Of a stretch of 64,000 bases of DNA, positions 1 through 6,977 are shown in pieces. The notes below the pieces were generated by a model. That model was not told the DNA's origin. It searched no databases and worked only from the letters and a program-made list of their open reading frames with translations. Position 1 is the first letter of the stretch, and every line of letters starts with the position of its first letter. Made by a program: the position numbers and the translations under genes. The DNA is from an uncultured Eubacteriales bacterium (GTDB lineage Bacteria > Bacillota > Clostridia > Lachnospirales > Lachnospiraceae), in NCBI GenBank assembly GCA_900319795.1, contig ONPU01000005.1, positions 1 through 64,000 on the forward strand, written 5' to 3'.

Positions 1-1
1 C

Positions 2-247
2 GTTGAAAAAGTTATTGTAGGCGGGTATGATGACGAGGGAAATGCAGATCCGTCGATGATCACATTTGTCTATAAGACCGGTTTTGAAGACAAGAAAAAG
101 GGTGACGATTACAAGCCTCCGAGGAGGAATTCCAAGTCTAAAAAATTGTCGTCACAACCTACCGACGACAGCAGCAAATTGTCACAACAAGCTACTGACG
201 TTGCACGTCGAGACCGTCTGTCTACTAACACATTCTTGAAGAAGTAG
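2..247 (+). CDS. 3' end of a gene entering from the left, possibly a large serine recombinase
   Basis: The frame is open from the window edge to the TAG at 245-247 and encodes a C-terminal tail of about 80 residues that starts VEKVIVGGYDDEGNADPSM and goes on to a basic, Ser/Thr/Lys-rich end. The pattern of a beta-strand-rich segment ending in ITFVYKTGF followed by a charged tail resembles the C-terminus of large serine recombinases from clostridial mobile elements, but no catalytic domain is visible here, so this is recognition by general appearance only. A toxin-antitoxin pair and several gene stubs lie just downstream, which fits the edge of an old mobile element. Confidence 0.4.
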   Translation, partial: VEKVIVGGYDDEGNADPSMITFVYKTGFEDKKKGDDYKPPRRNSKSKKLSSQPTDDSSKLSQQATDVARRDRLSTNTFLKK

Positions 248-564
248 GGCTGAAAAAGACTGAAATCAAAGGGTTTCCGTCACTGGGAGCAAGTTCCGCT
301 CCGCATGAGGGGAACCCTCGTTTATCCTCTGCGGGAACTTGTCAAAAAGAAGGGTCGTGGCTACGAGTTTACTGATGGACAGAACCTGGAAAAACGTACA
401 CAGGATATCGGGACAGGACATACGTTGGCAGGAAACTACTCATTGGAAGCGTATGGTTCATCTACCGAGAATCCGGAAGAAATTTGGATTCTGCTGGAAA
501 AGGAATAATGAATAACGTGAATTGACGGTGCAGGATGTAGAGTCCTGACACTGTCTTCGACAAG
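248..564. other. Gene-poor stretch with a possible degraded reading frame
   Basis: Between the tail above and the terminator at 565 I see no recognisable gene. A 67-codon frame at 305-508 (+) has an ATG but no ribosome binding site and no family I recognise. It is in the same frame as the upstream gene, beyond a TAG and a TGA. It may be decayed sequence rather than a gene. Confidence 0.3.
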
Positions 565-597
565 AACATCCCAACTTGCGAAGGGTGGGATGTTTTT
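565..597 (+). terminator. Rho-independent terminator
   Basis: A 9-bp stem pairs AACATCCCA (565-573) with TGGGATGTT (586-594), and a short T run follows. It separates the degraded left end from the toxin-antitoxin promoter. Confidence 0.7.
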
Positions 598-625
598 GTA
601 CCTGCACAAACGTAATGACAGTGTA

Positions 626-654
626 TTGACAACAAACGAATAAAACCATATAAT
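626..654 (+). promoter_or_regulatory. Consensus promoter of the toxin-antitoxin operon
   Basis: TTGACA (626-631) and TATAAT (649-654) are both perfect sigma-A hexamers with a 17-bp spacer. The start site would fall near 661, just before the GGAGG at 666-670. Such operons are usually autorepressed by the antitoxin. I do not see an obvious long palindrome here. Confidence 0.85.
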
Positions 655-678
655 GTAGACAGAATGGAGGTGTATACC

Positions 679-951
679 ATGGCTACTACGAATTTGAATA
701 TCAGAACCGATAAGGAAATCAAGGATCAGGCCGACAGGATCTTTTCTGAACTGGGGCTGAACATGACAACGGCTATCAATATGTTCCTCAGAACAACGAT
801 CAGGGAAAACGGAATTCCTTTTGCTCTTAAGCTGGATGTACCGAATGAAACAACCGCTGCGGCAATCGAAGAGGGAAGGCGTATCGTTTCAGACAGCAGC
901 GTGAAGGGCTATACCAATATGGACGATCTTAAGGCGGCGCTGGAAGTATGA
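679..951 (+). CDS. dinJ: RelB/DinJ-family antitoxin
   Basis: This 90-residue protein is the antitoxin of a type II toxin-antitoxin pair; it should bind and neutralise the toxin encoded next to it and repress the operon. The N-terminal half (MATTNLNIRTDKEIKDQAD, then LGLNMTTAINMFLRTTI) is the ribbon-helix-helix DNA-binding domain of the RelB/DinJ family. The acidic C-terminal part, ending DDLKAALEV, is where this family wraps the toxin. I place the start at 679 because GGAGG at 666-670 sits 8 bases upstream; an in-frame ATG at 664 overlaps that site. Its stop overlaps the toxin start (ATGA), a sign of translational coupling. Confidence 0.9.
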   Translation: MATTNLNIRTDKEIKDQADRIFSELGLNMTTAINMFLRTTIRENGIPFALKLDVPNETTAAAIEEGRRIVSDSSVKGYTNMDDLKAALEV

Positions 952-1229
952 AGTACGAGGTAAAGTTTACAAACCAGTTCAAGAAGGATCTGAAGCTGGC
1001 GAAGAAACAGAACAAAGATCTCGATAAGCTGTTTGAGGTCGTGAATATTCTTGCTGATGGCGGTACGCTGGATGCAAGATATCGCGACCATGATCTGTCT
1101 GGTAACTATCAAGGAACAAGGGAATGTCACATTGAGTCGGACTGGCTTCTGGTGTATGAAATCCGTGATGAGGTGCTTGTGCTCATGCTATATCGTCTCG
1201 GAACGCATTCTGAACTGTTTAAGAAATAG
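948..1229 (+). CDS. yafQ: YafQ-family mRNA interferase toxin
   Basis: This 93-residue protein belongs to the RelE/ParE fold, YafQ branch, whose members cut mRNA on the ribosome. The residues needed in E. coli YafQ have counterparts here: His48 (in DHDL), His61, Asp65-Trp66 and His87 (in LGTHSELF). The full length and intact catalytic set suggest an active toxin. It overlaps the antitoxin by four bases and shares its promoter. The adjacent recombinase-like tail suggests that the pair arrived with, or helped stabilise, a mobile element that has since decayed; that is inference. Confidence 0.9.
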   Translation: MKYEVKFTNQFKKDLKLAKKQNKDLDKLFEVVNILADGGTLDARYRDHDLSGNYQGTRECHIESDWLLVYEIRDEVLVLMLYRLGTHSELFKK

Positions 1230-1237
1230 TCTGGGAA

Positions 1238-1303
1238 ATGTTCCACACGGAGGATCAGATGCAGTTCCTCGATAACTGGATCAAAAACAAATTGGATAGT
1301 TAA
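1238..1303 (+). pseudogene. Short C-terminal gene stub
   Basis: An open stretch reading MFHTEDQMQFLDNWIKNKLDS ends at TAA 1301-1303. It reads like the C-terminus of a real protein but has no body upstream, because the YafQ gene ends at 1229. I read it as the remnant of a gene removed by deletion; the family is not recognisable. Confidence 0.3.
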
Positions 1304-1348
1304 GCCTACTGGCTTGATTATAAATATCATATTAAGGAGAGTACTGTT

Positions 1349-1384
1349 TGAAAAAGTACAACACACAGGAGATTGTCGGCTGAC
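1349..1384 (+). pseudogene. Possible N-terminal stub of a MerR-like regulator
   Basis: An AAGGAGAG ribosome binding site is followed by TTG and a reading frame MKKYNTQEIVG that stops at once. The first residues resemble the start of MerR-type regulators (MKKY-T-EIA), but eleven residues cannot prove this. A hairpin follows immediately. Confidence 0.25.
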
Positions 1385-1419
1385 CGGGAGGTTTGCAGAC
1401 GATCAAAACAAACCTCCCG
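1385..1419. terminator. Strong hairpin without T run
   Basis: CGGGAGGTTTG (1385-1395) pairs perfectly over 11 bp with CAAACCTCCCG (1409-1419). No T run follows on the plus strand; on the minus strand the hairpin is followed by GTCAGCC. It may be a relic terminator or a processing structure. Confidence 0.4.
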
Positions 1420-1461
1420 CCCAAAGGCAATTGCAGTCAACAATTTTCAAGAGGAAAAACA

Positions 1462-2088
1462 ATGAATACAAATGACTACACCATTCGTTTAGAAAGATCC
1501 GAAGACTACAGAGCTGTTGAGAGCCTCGTCAGAGAGTCTTTTTGGAACGTGTACCGTCCGGGATGCAACGAGCATTACGTGATCCATGTGCTTCGGGACG
1601 ATCCTGCGTTCATCAGAGAACTGGATTTTGTCATGGAGCAGGATGGACGGCTGATCGGACAGAACATGTTCATGAAGACGATTATCGAGGCCGATGATGG
1701 AAGGGTAATAGATGTTCTGACGATGGGACCGATTGGCATTACACCAGAGCTGAAACGCCAAGGATATGGAAAGGCTTTGTTGGACTATTCCCTGGAAAAA
1801 GCTGCAGAGATGGGGTTCGGAGCGGTTCTGTTTGAAGGAAACATCGGTTTCTATGGCAAGAGTGGTTTTGACTATGCCAGTAAGTTTGGCATCCGCTATC
1901 ATGATCTGCCGGAGGATGCAGACGCATCATTTTTTCTCTGTAAGGAACTGATTCCCGGATATCTTGATGGAATTACCGGGGTCTATCAGACTCCGCAGGG
2001 GTATTATGTGAGTGATGAGGATGTGGAAGAGTTCGATAAGGACTTTCCACCTAAGGAAAAACTGAAGCTGCCTGGTCAGATCTTCTAA
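1462..2088 (+). CDS. GNAT-family N-acetyltransferase
   Basis: This 208-residue protein has the GNAT fold: an N-terminal strand (YTIRLERSEDYRAVESLV), a central beta-hairpin (GRLIGQNMFMKTII), and the acetyl-CoA loop in the segment ITPELKRQGYGKALLDY (Q/R-x-x-G-x-G/A type), followed by GFGAVLFEGN and FYGKSGF. The substrate is not evident; relatives modify small molecules or proteins. I use the ATG at 1462, which has GAGGAAA just upstream; an in-frame GTG/ATG extension upstream would run into the hairpin at 1385. It stands alone, with its own terminator downstream. Confidence 0.85.
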   Translation: MNTNDYTIRLERSEDYRAVESLVRESFWNVYRPGCNEHYVIHVLRDDPAFIRELDFVMEQDGRLIGQNMFMKTIIEADDGRVIDVLTMGPIGITPELKRQGYGKALLDYSLEKAAEMGFGAVLFEGNIGFYGKSGFDYASKFGIRYHDLPEDADASFFLCKELIPGYLDGITGVYQTPQGYYVSDEDVEEFDKDFPPKEKLKLPGQIF

Positions 2089-2122
2089 ACAGAAAAAGAG
2101 ATTTAGCAGCGATGCTGCAGAG

Positions 2123-2153
2123 AAGGAGTCGAGTAAAATCGGCTCCTTTTTTT
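2123..2153 (+). terminator. Rho-independent terminator after the GNAT gene
   Basis: AAGGAGtCG pairs with CGgCTCCTT around a short loop, and a run of seven or more T follows (2147-2153). Confidence 0.8.
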
Positions 2154-2217
2154 GTGGTATCACATTGACGGGCTAATGATTGTTAACCATAATGAGGCTA
2201 ACGGATAAGCTTTTACT

Positions 2218-2246
2218 TTGATTCTGTGAAAGAAGTGCAATAATAT
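2218..2246 (+). promoter_or_regulatory. Promoter-like sequence before a gene stub
   Basis: TTGATT (2218-2223), a 17-bp spacer and TAATAT (2241-2246) precede the stub at 2254. It looks like a promoter left behind without its gene. Confidence 0.3.
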
Positions 2247-2253
2247 ACATAAG

Positions 2254-2325
2254 ACTTTCGTGAAGATAAGGGATGAGCTCGGCTATGATGTGGAGCTGAC
2301 ATATAAAAAGAAGGAGTCGTTGTGA
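2254..2325 (+). pseudogene. C-terminal stub, possibly of a DNA-binding protein
   Basis: The frame reads TFVKIRDELGYDVELTYKKK then ESL and stops. A helix followed by LGYDVEL and a lysine-rich end is common at the C-terminus of small helix-turn-helix regulators, but the domain itself is missing, so this is a deletion remnant and the family is a guess. The region 2154-2430 contains nothing else I can support except the YhfC ribosome binding site (AGGAG near 2420). Confidence 0.3.
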
Positions 2326-2430
2326 TATGGGGATCAACGATATCAGCTGACTATCGTTGGCACTGGGTACTGTTTGACAGCCTGGTTGGGATGATATTCT
2401 GGTAAGTTATTAGAGAACAGGAGAAAAGAA

Positions 2431-3249
2431 ATGACAGAATTTGAGAAAATCGTCATCGGAAAGAGCAGCATACCGTCGCTGATCATCACGATCATTCTAA
2501 TGGTCGCGCTTCCTGTCGCCTTCTTTTTGTACTGGCGTCGGAAGCATAAAAAACAGACAAACATCAGCTATCTCATTGCGGGTGCCCTCGGATTTATTGT
2601 TTCTGCCCGGATGCTGGAGCTTGGCGTGCATTATTTCTGCATCATTGCGGATAATCCTGTCTCCCGGTTCATTAACGGAAGCACGGCTGTCTATGTGCTC
2701 TACGGAATCATCATGGCAGGTGTTTTCGAAGAGTGCGGACGGCATATCGTTCTGAAATACATCATGAAAAAGAACCGTACCCGTGAAAATGCGGTCTTGT
2801 ATGGCATCGGTCACGGCGGCATTGAGATCTTGGCTATTCTTTTGCCGACCATGATTACCTATCTTGTTATTGCGGTGCTGTTTTCTCAGGGAGACGTGGA
2901 ACACGCACTCAGTTCCCTGAAGATTACGGAGGAAAACGCTGCCGCTGCGCTTCCGGCCATACAGGCGGCTGCTGCGTTCGATTACGCAATGATGGCCATG
3001 AACGTCATTGAACGGTTGCTGACGATGCTCCTCCATATCGGGCTGACGGTCATCGTGTATTACGGTGTCATCAACGCAAAGAAGATATATCTTCCGATGG
3101 CGGTCCTTCTGCATATGCTGATGGATACACTCCCCGCATTGTACCAGAGAGGTGCGGTTCCGCTGTGGTCGGTTGAGATCTGGGCCACCGTCTGGGCTGC
3201 CGTAATTGTATTCATCGCCGGGAAATTATACAGGAAAATGAAACCTTGA
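2431..3249 (+). CDS. YhfC-family glutamic-type intramembrane protease
   Basis: This 272-residue integral membrane protein has about seven hydrophobic segments. It carries the two motifs that mark the YhfC branch of the CPBP/CAAX-protease-like superfamily: an EECGR motif in a membrane helix (FEECGRHIVLKYI) and GHGGIE (YGIGHGGIEIL). In this superfamily the glutamates and histidines form the proposed active site. The substrate is unknown. The start has AGGAG in a good position and the gene is monocistronic. Length agrees with the family. Confidence 0.85.
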   Translation: MTEFEKIVIGKSSIPSLIITIILMVALPVAFFLYWRRKHKKQTNISYLIAGALGFIVSARMLELGVHYFCIIADNPVSRFINGSTAVYVLYGIIMAGVFEECGRHIVLKYIMKKNRTRENAVLYGIGHGGIEILAILLPTMITYLVIAVLFSQGDVEHALSSLKITEENAAAALPAIQAAAAFDYAMMAMNVIERLLTMLLHIGLTVIVYYGVINAKKIYLPMAVLLHMLMDTLPALYQRGAVPLWSVEIWATVWAAVIVFIAGKLYRKMKP

Positions 3250-3358
3250 ATAATGCATTCAGGAGGCTGTCATTCCCTATATGAAGGAGCTGATAGCAGG
3301 ATGTTACCAGCTTATGATAGAGGCGTCAGAAATGAATTTGAATTTGGAGAGGTGCAAT

Positions 3359-3943
3359 ATGAAAGAATCCATACTGTATATAAACGCCTGTGTGCGAAAA
3401 GAATCCAGAACCAGGAAACTGGCGGAAAAACTGCTCATAAAGCTGGACAAGCCATTTGAGGAGGTCTGTCTCGCTGATATTCCCTTCGCCAGTGTCAACG
3501 AAGAATATCTCAATAGGCGTGATCATCTCATTTCCATAGGGGATTATCAAAATCCTATGTTCAGCCTCGCACGACAGTTTTCGGAAGCGTCAACCATTGT
3601 GATTGCGGCTCCCTATTGGGATCTGTCCTTTCCTGCTATGCTAAAGCAGTATTTAGAACAGATTAATGTTGTAGGCATTACCTTCAAGTACTCGGAGGAA
3701 GGAATCCCAATCGGTCTTTGCAAGGCAAACAGGCTATATTATGTGACTACAGCAGGGGGACAATATGTTCCTGAGGAATTCGGTTTTGGATATGTCAAAG
3801 CCCTGGCACAGAATTTCTACGGCATTCAGGATGTCCGGCAAATTTCTGCCGTCGGTCTCGATATTATAAACGCCGACGTTGATGCAATCATGAATGCTGC
3901 AGAGGACACTCTGGATTCATTACTGGAAGGAGCACATTTATGA
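3359..3943 (+). CDS. NAD(P)H-dependent FMN oxidoreductase, AcpD/azoreductase-like
   Basis: This 194-residue flavodoxin-like protein begins with the typical first strand MKESILYINACVRKESRTRK, where the phosphate-binding loop contacts FMN. It carries AAPYWDLSFPAMLKQYLE, the segment equivalent to AP-W-FS-PA-LK-Y-D in azoreductases, and YYVTTAGG. Members reduce quinones or azo compounds with NAD(P)H. I take the ATG at 3359, with GGAGAGG upstream, rather than an in-frame ATG at 3281 that would add 26 atypical residues. The next small reading frame overlaps its stop. Confidence 0.8.
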   Translation: MKESILYINACVRKESRTRKLAEKLLIKLDKPFEEVCLADIPFASVNEEYLNRRDHLISIGDYQNPMFSLARQFSEASTIVIAAPYWDLSFPAMLKQYLEQINVVGITFKYSEEGIPIGLCKANRLYYVTTAGGQYVPEEFGFGYVKALAQNFYGIQDVRQISAVGLDIINADVDAIMNAAEDTLDSLLEGAHL

Positions 3944-4026
3944 AGAAAATAATTGCGGCAATTCTATCAGTTGTTCTTTGCAGCGCTGATGCCGGAAAAT
4001 TCAGAGGAGTGAAAGAGGATGAATAA
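3940..4026 (+). pseudogene. Truncated secreted-protein start (28 codons)
   Basis: An ATG overlapping the previous stop (ATGA) opens a 28-codon frame that starts MKKIIAAILSVVLCSADA, a classic signal peptide, then runs into the start of the next gene and stops. It looks like the N-terminus of an exported protein or lipoprotein whose body was deleted. A real micropeptide cannot be excluded. Confidence 0.4.
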
Positions 4027-4720
4027 AGCGGATTTGCACCGGAAACTGTATGATCTTCAGGATCTGAAGTATCGTGATATGCAGCTGAAGACAATTCCTA
4101 CAGCAGAGCCGGAGACAGTAATTGGTGTAAGGACTCCGGCACTCAGAATTATGGCAAAAGAAGTATTGAAATCCGGAGATTATAAGGGTTTTCTGGAAGA
4201 ATTACCCCATCAGTATTTTGAAGAAAACCAACTGCATTCCTTTATTATCTCCGGAATAAAAGATTTTGATGCAGCCATGGAGGAATTGGAGAAGTTTCTT
4301 CCCTATGTAGATAACTGGGCCACGTGCGATCAGATGTCTCCGAAGATCTTTACGAAGCACAGAGACTTACTTCTTACGCATATTAAAAAATGGATCAAAT
4401 CTGAAAAGACGTATACTGTGAGATTTGGAGTGAAAATGCTGATGGAGCATTTTCTGGATGACGACTATGATCCCTGTTATCCCGAAATGGTTGCGAAGAT
4501 CAGAAGCGAAGAATACTACGTCAATATGATGATTGCCTGGTATTTTGCGACAGCTCTCGCAGAACAGTATGAAAGCATCCTGCCTTTTATAGAGGAGAAA
4601 AAACTTGATGACTGGACTCATAACAAAGCCATACAGAAAAGTGTAGAGAGCAGAAGGATTACAGCCGAACAAAAGGCTTATTTGAAATCACTGAAAGTCG
4701 TTCGAAAAAGGCTCGGGTAA
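4019..4720 (+). CDS. DNA alkylation repair protein, AlkD-like HEAT-repeat glycosylase
   Basis: This 233-residue all-helical protein matches the DNA alkylation repair (AlkC/AlkD) family, whose HEAT-like repeats cup DNA and excise alkylated bases. Recognisable parts are IGVRTPALRIMAKEV, the acidic/aromatic stretch LPYVDNWATCD, which corresponds to the family region with the key Asp and Trp, and the repeats TVRFGVKMLMEHF and YYVNMMIAWYFATAL. The start ATG has AAAGAGG upstream and overlaps the truncated frame before it. Length is normal. Confidence 0.85.
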   Translation: MNKADLHRKLYDLQDLKYRDMQLKTIPTAEPETVIGVRTPALRIMAKEVLKSGDYKGFLEELPHQYFEENQLHSFIISGIKDFDAAMEELEKFLPYVDNWATCDQMSPKIFTKHRDLLLTHIKKWIKSEKTYTVRFGVKMLMEHFLDDDYDPCYPEMVAKIRSEEYYVNMMIAWYFATALAEQYESILPFIEEKKLDDWTHNKAIQKSVESRRITAEQKAYLKSLKVVRKRLG

Positions 4721-4745
4721 GCGGCGGAGACTGTCTCTGCCGGGA

Positions 4746-4871
4746 GTTGAATGGAAGCCTGAGACGTATCCCATTGTCCGGTTAGGAGACCTTTCCGGAA
4801 TCGTTCCTGCAGCTTTGTGCGCGCTGATTCTGAATATTGTGATCCGCGATGATGAGATACCGAATTTATAA
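4746..4871 (+). pseudogene. C-terminal stub, possibly of a uracil/xanthine-type permease
   Basis: The open stretch GTT (4746) to TAA (4869-4871) encodes a soluble segment (VEWKPETYPIVRLGDLSG) and one hydrophobic helix (IVPAALCALILNIVI), then a short acidic tail. The end resembles the last helix of nucleobase permeases of the NAT/UraA type. There is no room for the rest of the gene, so it is a remnant. The family assignment is weak. Confidence 0.3.
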
Positions 4872-4905
4872 GAGGTTGCCCGGAAACGGAGGTTTTTGAA
4901 ACAAT

Positions 4906-5595
4906 ATGAGAAGCATTTCAAGAAACAGAGATGCGCAGCTGATTATGCAGACTGTATACTGCACGCTGGCACTGGTGGCTTCAGTCGGGAGTGTAGGCTT
5001 CTTTGATATGAGGTTTTCATCCGATTTCTATATTTATTTTACGAACATCAGCCTTTATCTCAGCCTGGCGGTCATGCTGGCCGAATTATTCCGCACGATC
5101 AGAAGGAAGGAAGATGACTATGTAAAGGTGATGCCGCGGGTTCGCTTTATCAGCATGCTTGGGAGTGTACTGACATTCATCATTTTCAATGCACTGCTGG
5201 CTAATGATCCGGCAAGGGATCCCGCGCTGAATTATAAAGTCGAATGCATCCTGTGTCATATTGTACTTCCCGTGCTCTATGTGGCTGACTGGGCGCTGTT
5301 CTACGAACATGGGAAAGTCAAATGGAAGCTGCCGCTTCTGTCACCGGTGTTCCCTCTGCTGTACCTGGTATATGTATTGATTCATGCCGCGATCCTGCAC
5401 TTTGACAGCAGTATCATGAATTACGCGGGAACAGACCCCGTTATCTATCCCTACTTTTTCCTGAATCCCGAGCGGGTGGGCTTTGGGGGAATGGCCGTCT
5501 GGATTCTGTTTCTGCTGGCTGCTTTTATAGGACTTGGCTATCTGTTCATGCTGGCAGATCATATGCTGTACCGGATCAGAAGAGGCAGGAACTGA
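4906..5595 (+). CDS. Pr6Pr-family integral membrane protein
   Basis: This 229-residue protein has six predicted membrane helices and fits the Pr6Pr family of bacterial membrane proteins distantly related to AIG1/ADTRP-type proteins. Recognisable parts are FTNISLYLSLAVMLAELF, the start of the family-typical FTN...N segment, and a helix ending HIVLPVLYVADWALF, with the conserved HxxxPxxxxxxW pattern. No function is established for bacterial members. The start has a GGAGG site. The glutathione peroxidase gene follows after 49 bases. Confidence 0.75.
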   Translation: MRSISRNRDAQLIMQTVYCTLALVASVGSVGFFDMRFSSDFYIYFTNISLYLSLAVMLAELFRTIRRKEDDYVKVMPRVRFISMLGSVLTFIIFNALLANDPARDPALNYKVECILCHIVLPVLYVADWALFYEHGKVKWKLPLLSPVFPLLYLVYVLIHAAILHFDSSIMNYAGTDPVIYPYFFLNPERVGFGGMAVWILFLLAAFIGLGYLFMLADHMLYRIRRGRN

Positions 5596-5644
5596 ATTTT
5601 CAACAGTTTTTATATGTGCAACATCTATGCAAGGAGGAATTGTA

Positions 5645-6184
5645 ATGATTTACGATTACAAAATCACCACCGGAAAAGGGCAGGAACTGGATCTGGCAGA
5701 TTACAAGGGAAAAGTCATCCTTATCGTGAATACTGCGACAGGCTGCGGCTTCACCCCGCAGTATGCTCCCATTGAGCAGCTTTATAAGGACTATCACGAT
5801 GCAGGTCTTGAGATCCTTGACGTTCCCTGCAACCAGTTCGGCGGACAGGCCCCGGGCTCGGATGATGAGATTCATGAGTTCTGCACGATGCACTTCAACA
5901 CAACTTTCCCGCAGATGAAAAAGGCGGATGTCAACGGTGAAAATGAGCTGCCGCTGTTTACCTACCTGAAAGCGCAGAAGGGATTTGAAGGATTTGAGGA
6001 GCATCCGTTCAAGGAACTTCTTGAGAAAATGTTCGCGGAAGCGGATCCGGACTGGAAAAAGAAATCCGACATCAAATGGAATTTCACAAAGTTCGTGGTC
6101 GACAGGGATGGCAATGTGGTCGCCCGTTTTGAACCGACAGCGGATATGGCCAAAGTAGAGGAGTGCATTAAAGCGCTGCTTTGA
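5645..6184 (+). CDS. Glutathione peroxidase-like thiol peroxidase
   Basis: This 179-residue protein reduces hydroperoxides using an active-site cysteine. The Cys is in TATGCGFTPQY, and the family motifs LDVPCNQFGGQ (with the catalytic Gln) and IKWNFTKFVVDRDG (with the Trp-Asn pair) complete the tetrad. Bacterial members of this Cys-type usually draw electrons from thioredoxin rather than glutathione. AAGGAGG at 5631-5637 sets the start at 5645. With the superoxide reductase at 44.5 kb it forms part of an anaerobe's oxidative-stress defence. A terminator follows. Confidence 0.9.
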   Translation: MIYDYKITTGKGQELDLADYKGKVILIVNTATGCGFTPQYAPIEQLYKDYHDAGLEILDVPCNQFGGQAPGSDDEIHEFCTMHFNTTFPQMKKADVNGENELPLFTYLKAQKGFEGFEEHPFKELLEKMFAEADPDWKKKSDIKWNFTKFVVDRDGNVVARFEPTADMAKVEECIKALL

Positions 6185-6237
6185 CAAACGGCGAAGACAG
6201 CAAACGGAATATCTCAATTGACTTAAGAATGATAACG

Positions 6238-6266
6238 GCGGTCGGCGTAAGCTGACCGCTTTTTTA
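6238..6266 (+). terminator. Rho-independent terminator after the glutathione peroxidase gene
   Basis: GCGGTCGGC (6238-6246) pairs with GCTGACCGC (6251-6259) with one G-T wobble, followed by six T. Confidence 0.85.
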
Positions 6267-6336
6267 TTTGTGTAAATGAGGATGCAGAATCGGGTATGTT
6301 TCTGATAGAATATAATAATGAGGAGGTAAATGCCGT

Positions 6337-6942
6337 ATGAATATGAACGACTTTGTGTGGACGAGAGAACCGGCTGAGTATACGATTGATGAAAACAGAG
6401 TCAGTATCACGACTGAGCCGCATACGGACCTTTGGCAGCGGACTTATTATCACTTCCGCAATGACAACGCTCCCGTATTGCAGATGGAGACAGATGAGAA
6501 GTTTTTTTCTTTTACCGTGAAGACGGATTTTTCCGGCTCCCATCATCGTTTTGATCAATGCGGAATCGTGATGTATCTGGACTCCGAAAACTGGCTGAAG
6601 GGGTCGGTAGAATATGAAAATGAGACATTCCAGCATCTGGGGTCTGTGGTGACAAACCATGGGTACTCCGATTGGGCGACAACAGAGATCCCCGCGTACG
6701 TAAAAGTGATGTGGTACCGCTTCAGCAGACGGGAGGATGATTTCTGTATAGAGTGCTCAACTGACGGAGAGACTTATTCCCAGATGCGGATCTGCCACAT
6801 GTGGGAAGGCGGCGGAAAGGTACAATTCGGAATCTATGCCTGCAGCCCGGAAGATTCAAGCTTTACTGCGGTTTTTACTGATTTCAGCCTTGGTGAGTGC
6901 CTGTGGAAGGCGCATGACGGTCAGAAACCTGATGAGGAGTGA
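6337..6942 (+). CDS. DUF1349 domain protein (concanavalin-like fold)
   Basis: This 201-residue protein covers the whole DUF1349 family, which adopts a concanavalin A-like beta-sandwich. Typical segments are TDLWQRTYYHF, FDQCGIVMYLDSENWLKGSVEYE, VWYRFSRREDDFCIECSTDG (read here as VMWYRFSRR) and KVQFGIYACSPE. Related proteins include a yeast regulator and many soluble bacterial proteins of unknown substrate; carbohydrate binding is possible but unproven. There is no signal peptide. Its stop overlaps a GTG from which the following histidine kinase could start, so the two genes are probably one transcript. Confidence 0.8.
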   Translation: MNMNDFVWTREPAEYTIDENRVSITTEPHTDLWQRTYYHFRNDNAPVLQMETDEKFFSFTVKTDFSGSHHRFDQCGIVMYLDSENWLKGSVEYENETFQHLGSVVTNHGYSDWATTEIPAYVKVMWYRFSRREDDFCIECSTDGETYSQMRICHMWEGGGKVQFGIYACSPEDSSFTAVFTDFSLGECLWKAHDGQKPDEE

Positions 6943-6977
6943 AAATACAGACAGAACTGATACCGGAGATTGAAGAC

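Noticed and set aside
305..508. A 67-codon plus-strand frame after the recombinase-like tail
   Set aside because: It has no ribosome binding site and no recognisable pattern; I keep it only as a note on the degraded region.
5645..6184. Selenocysteine in the glutathione peroxidase
   Set aside because: The active-site codon is TGC in TATGCGFTPQY, and there is no in-frame TGA.
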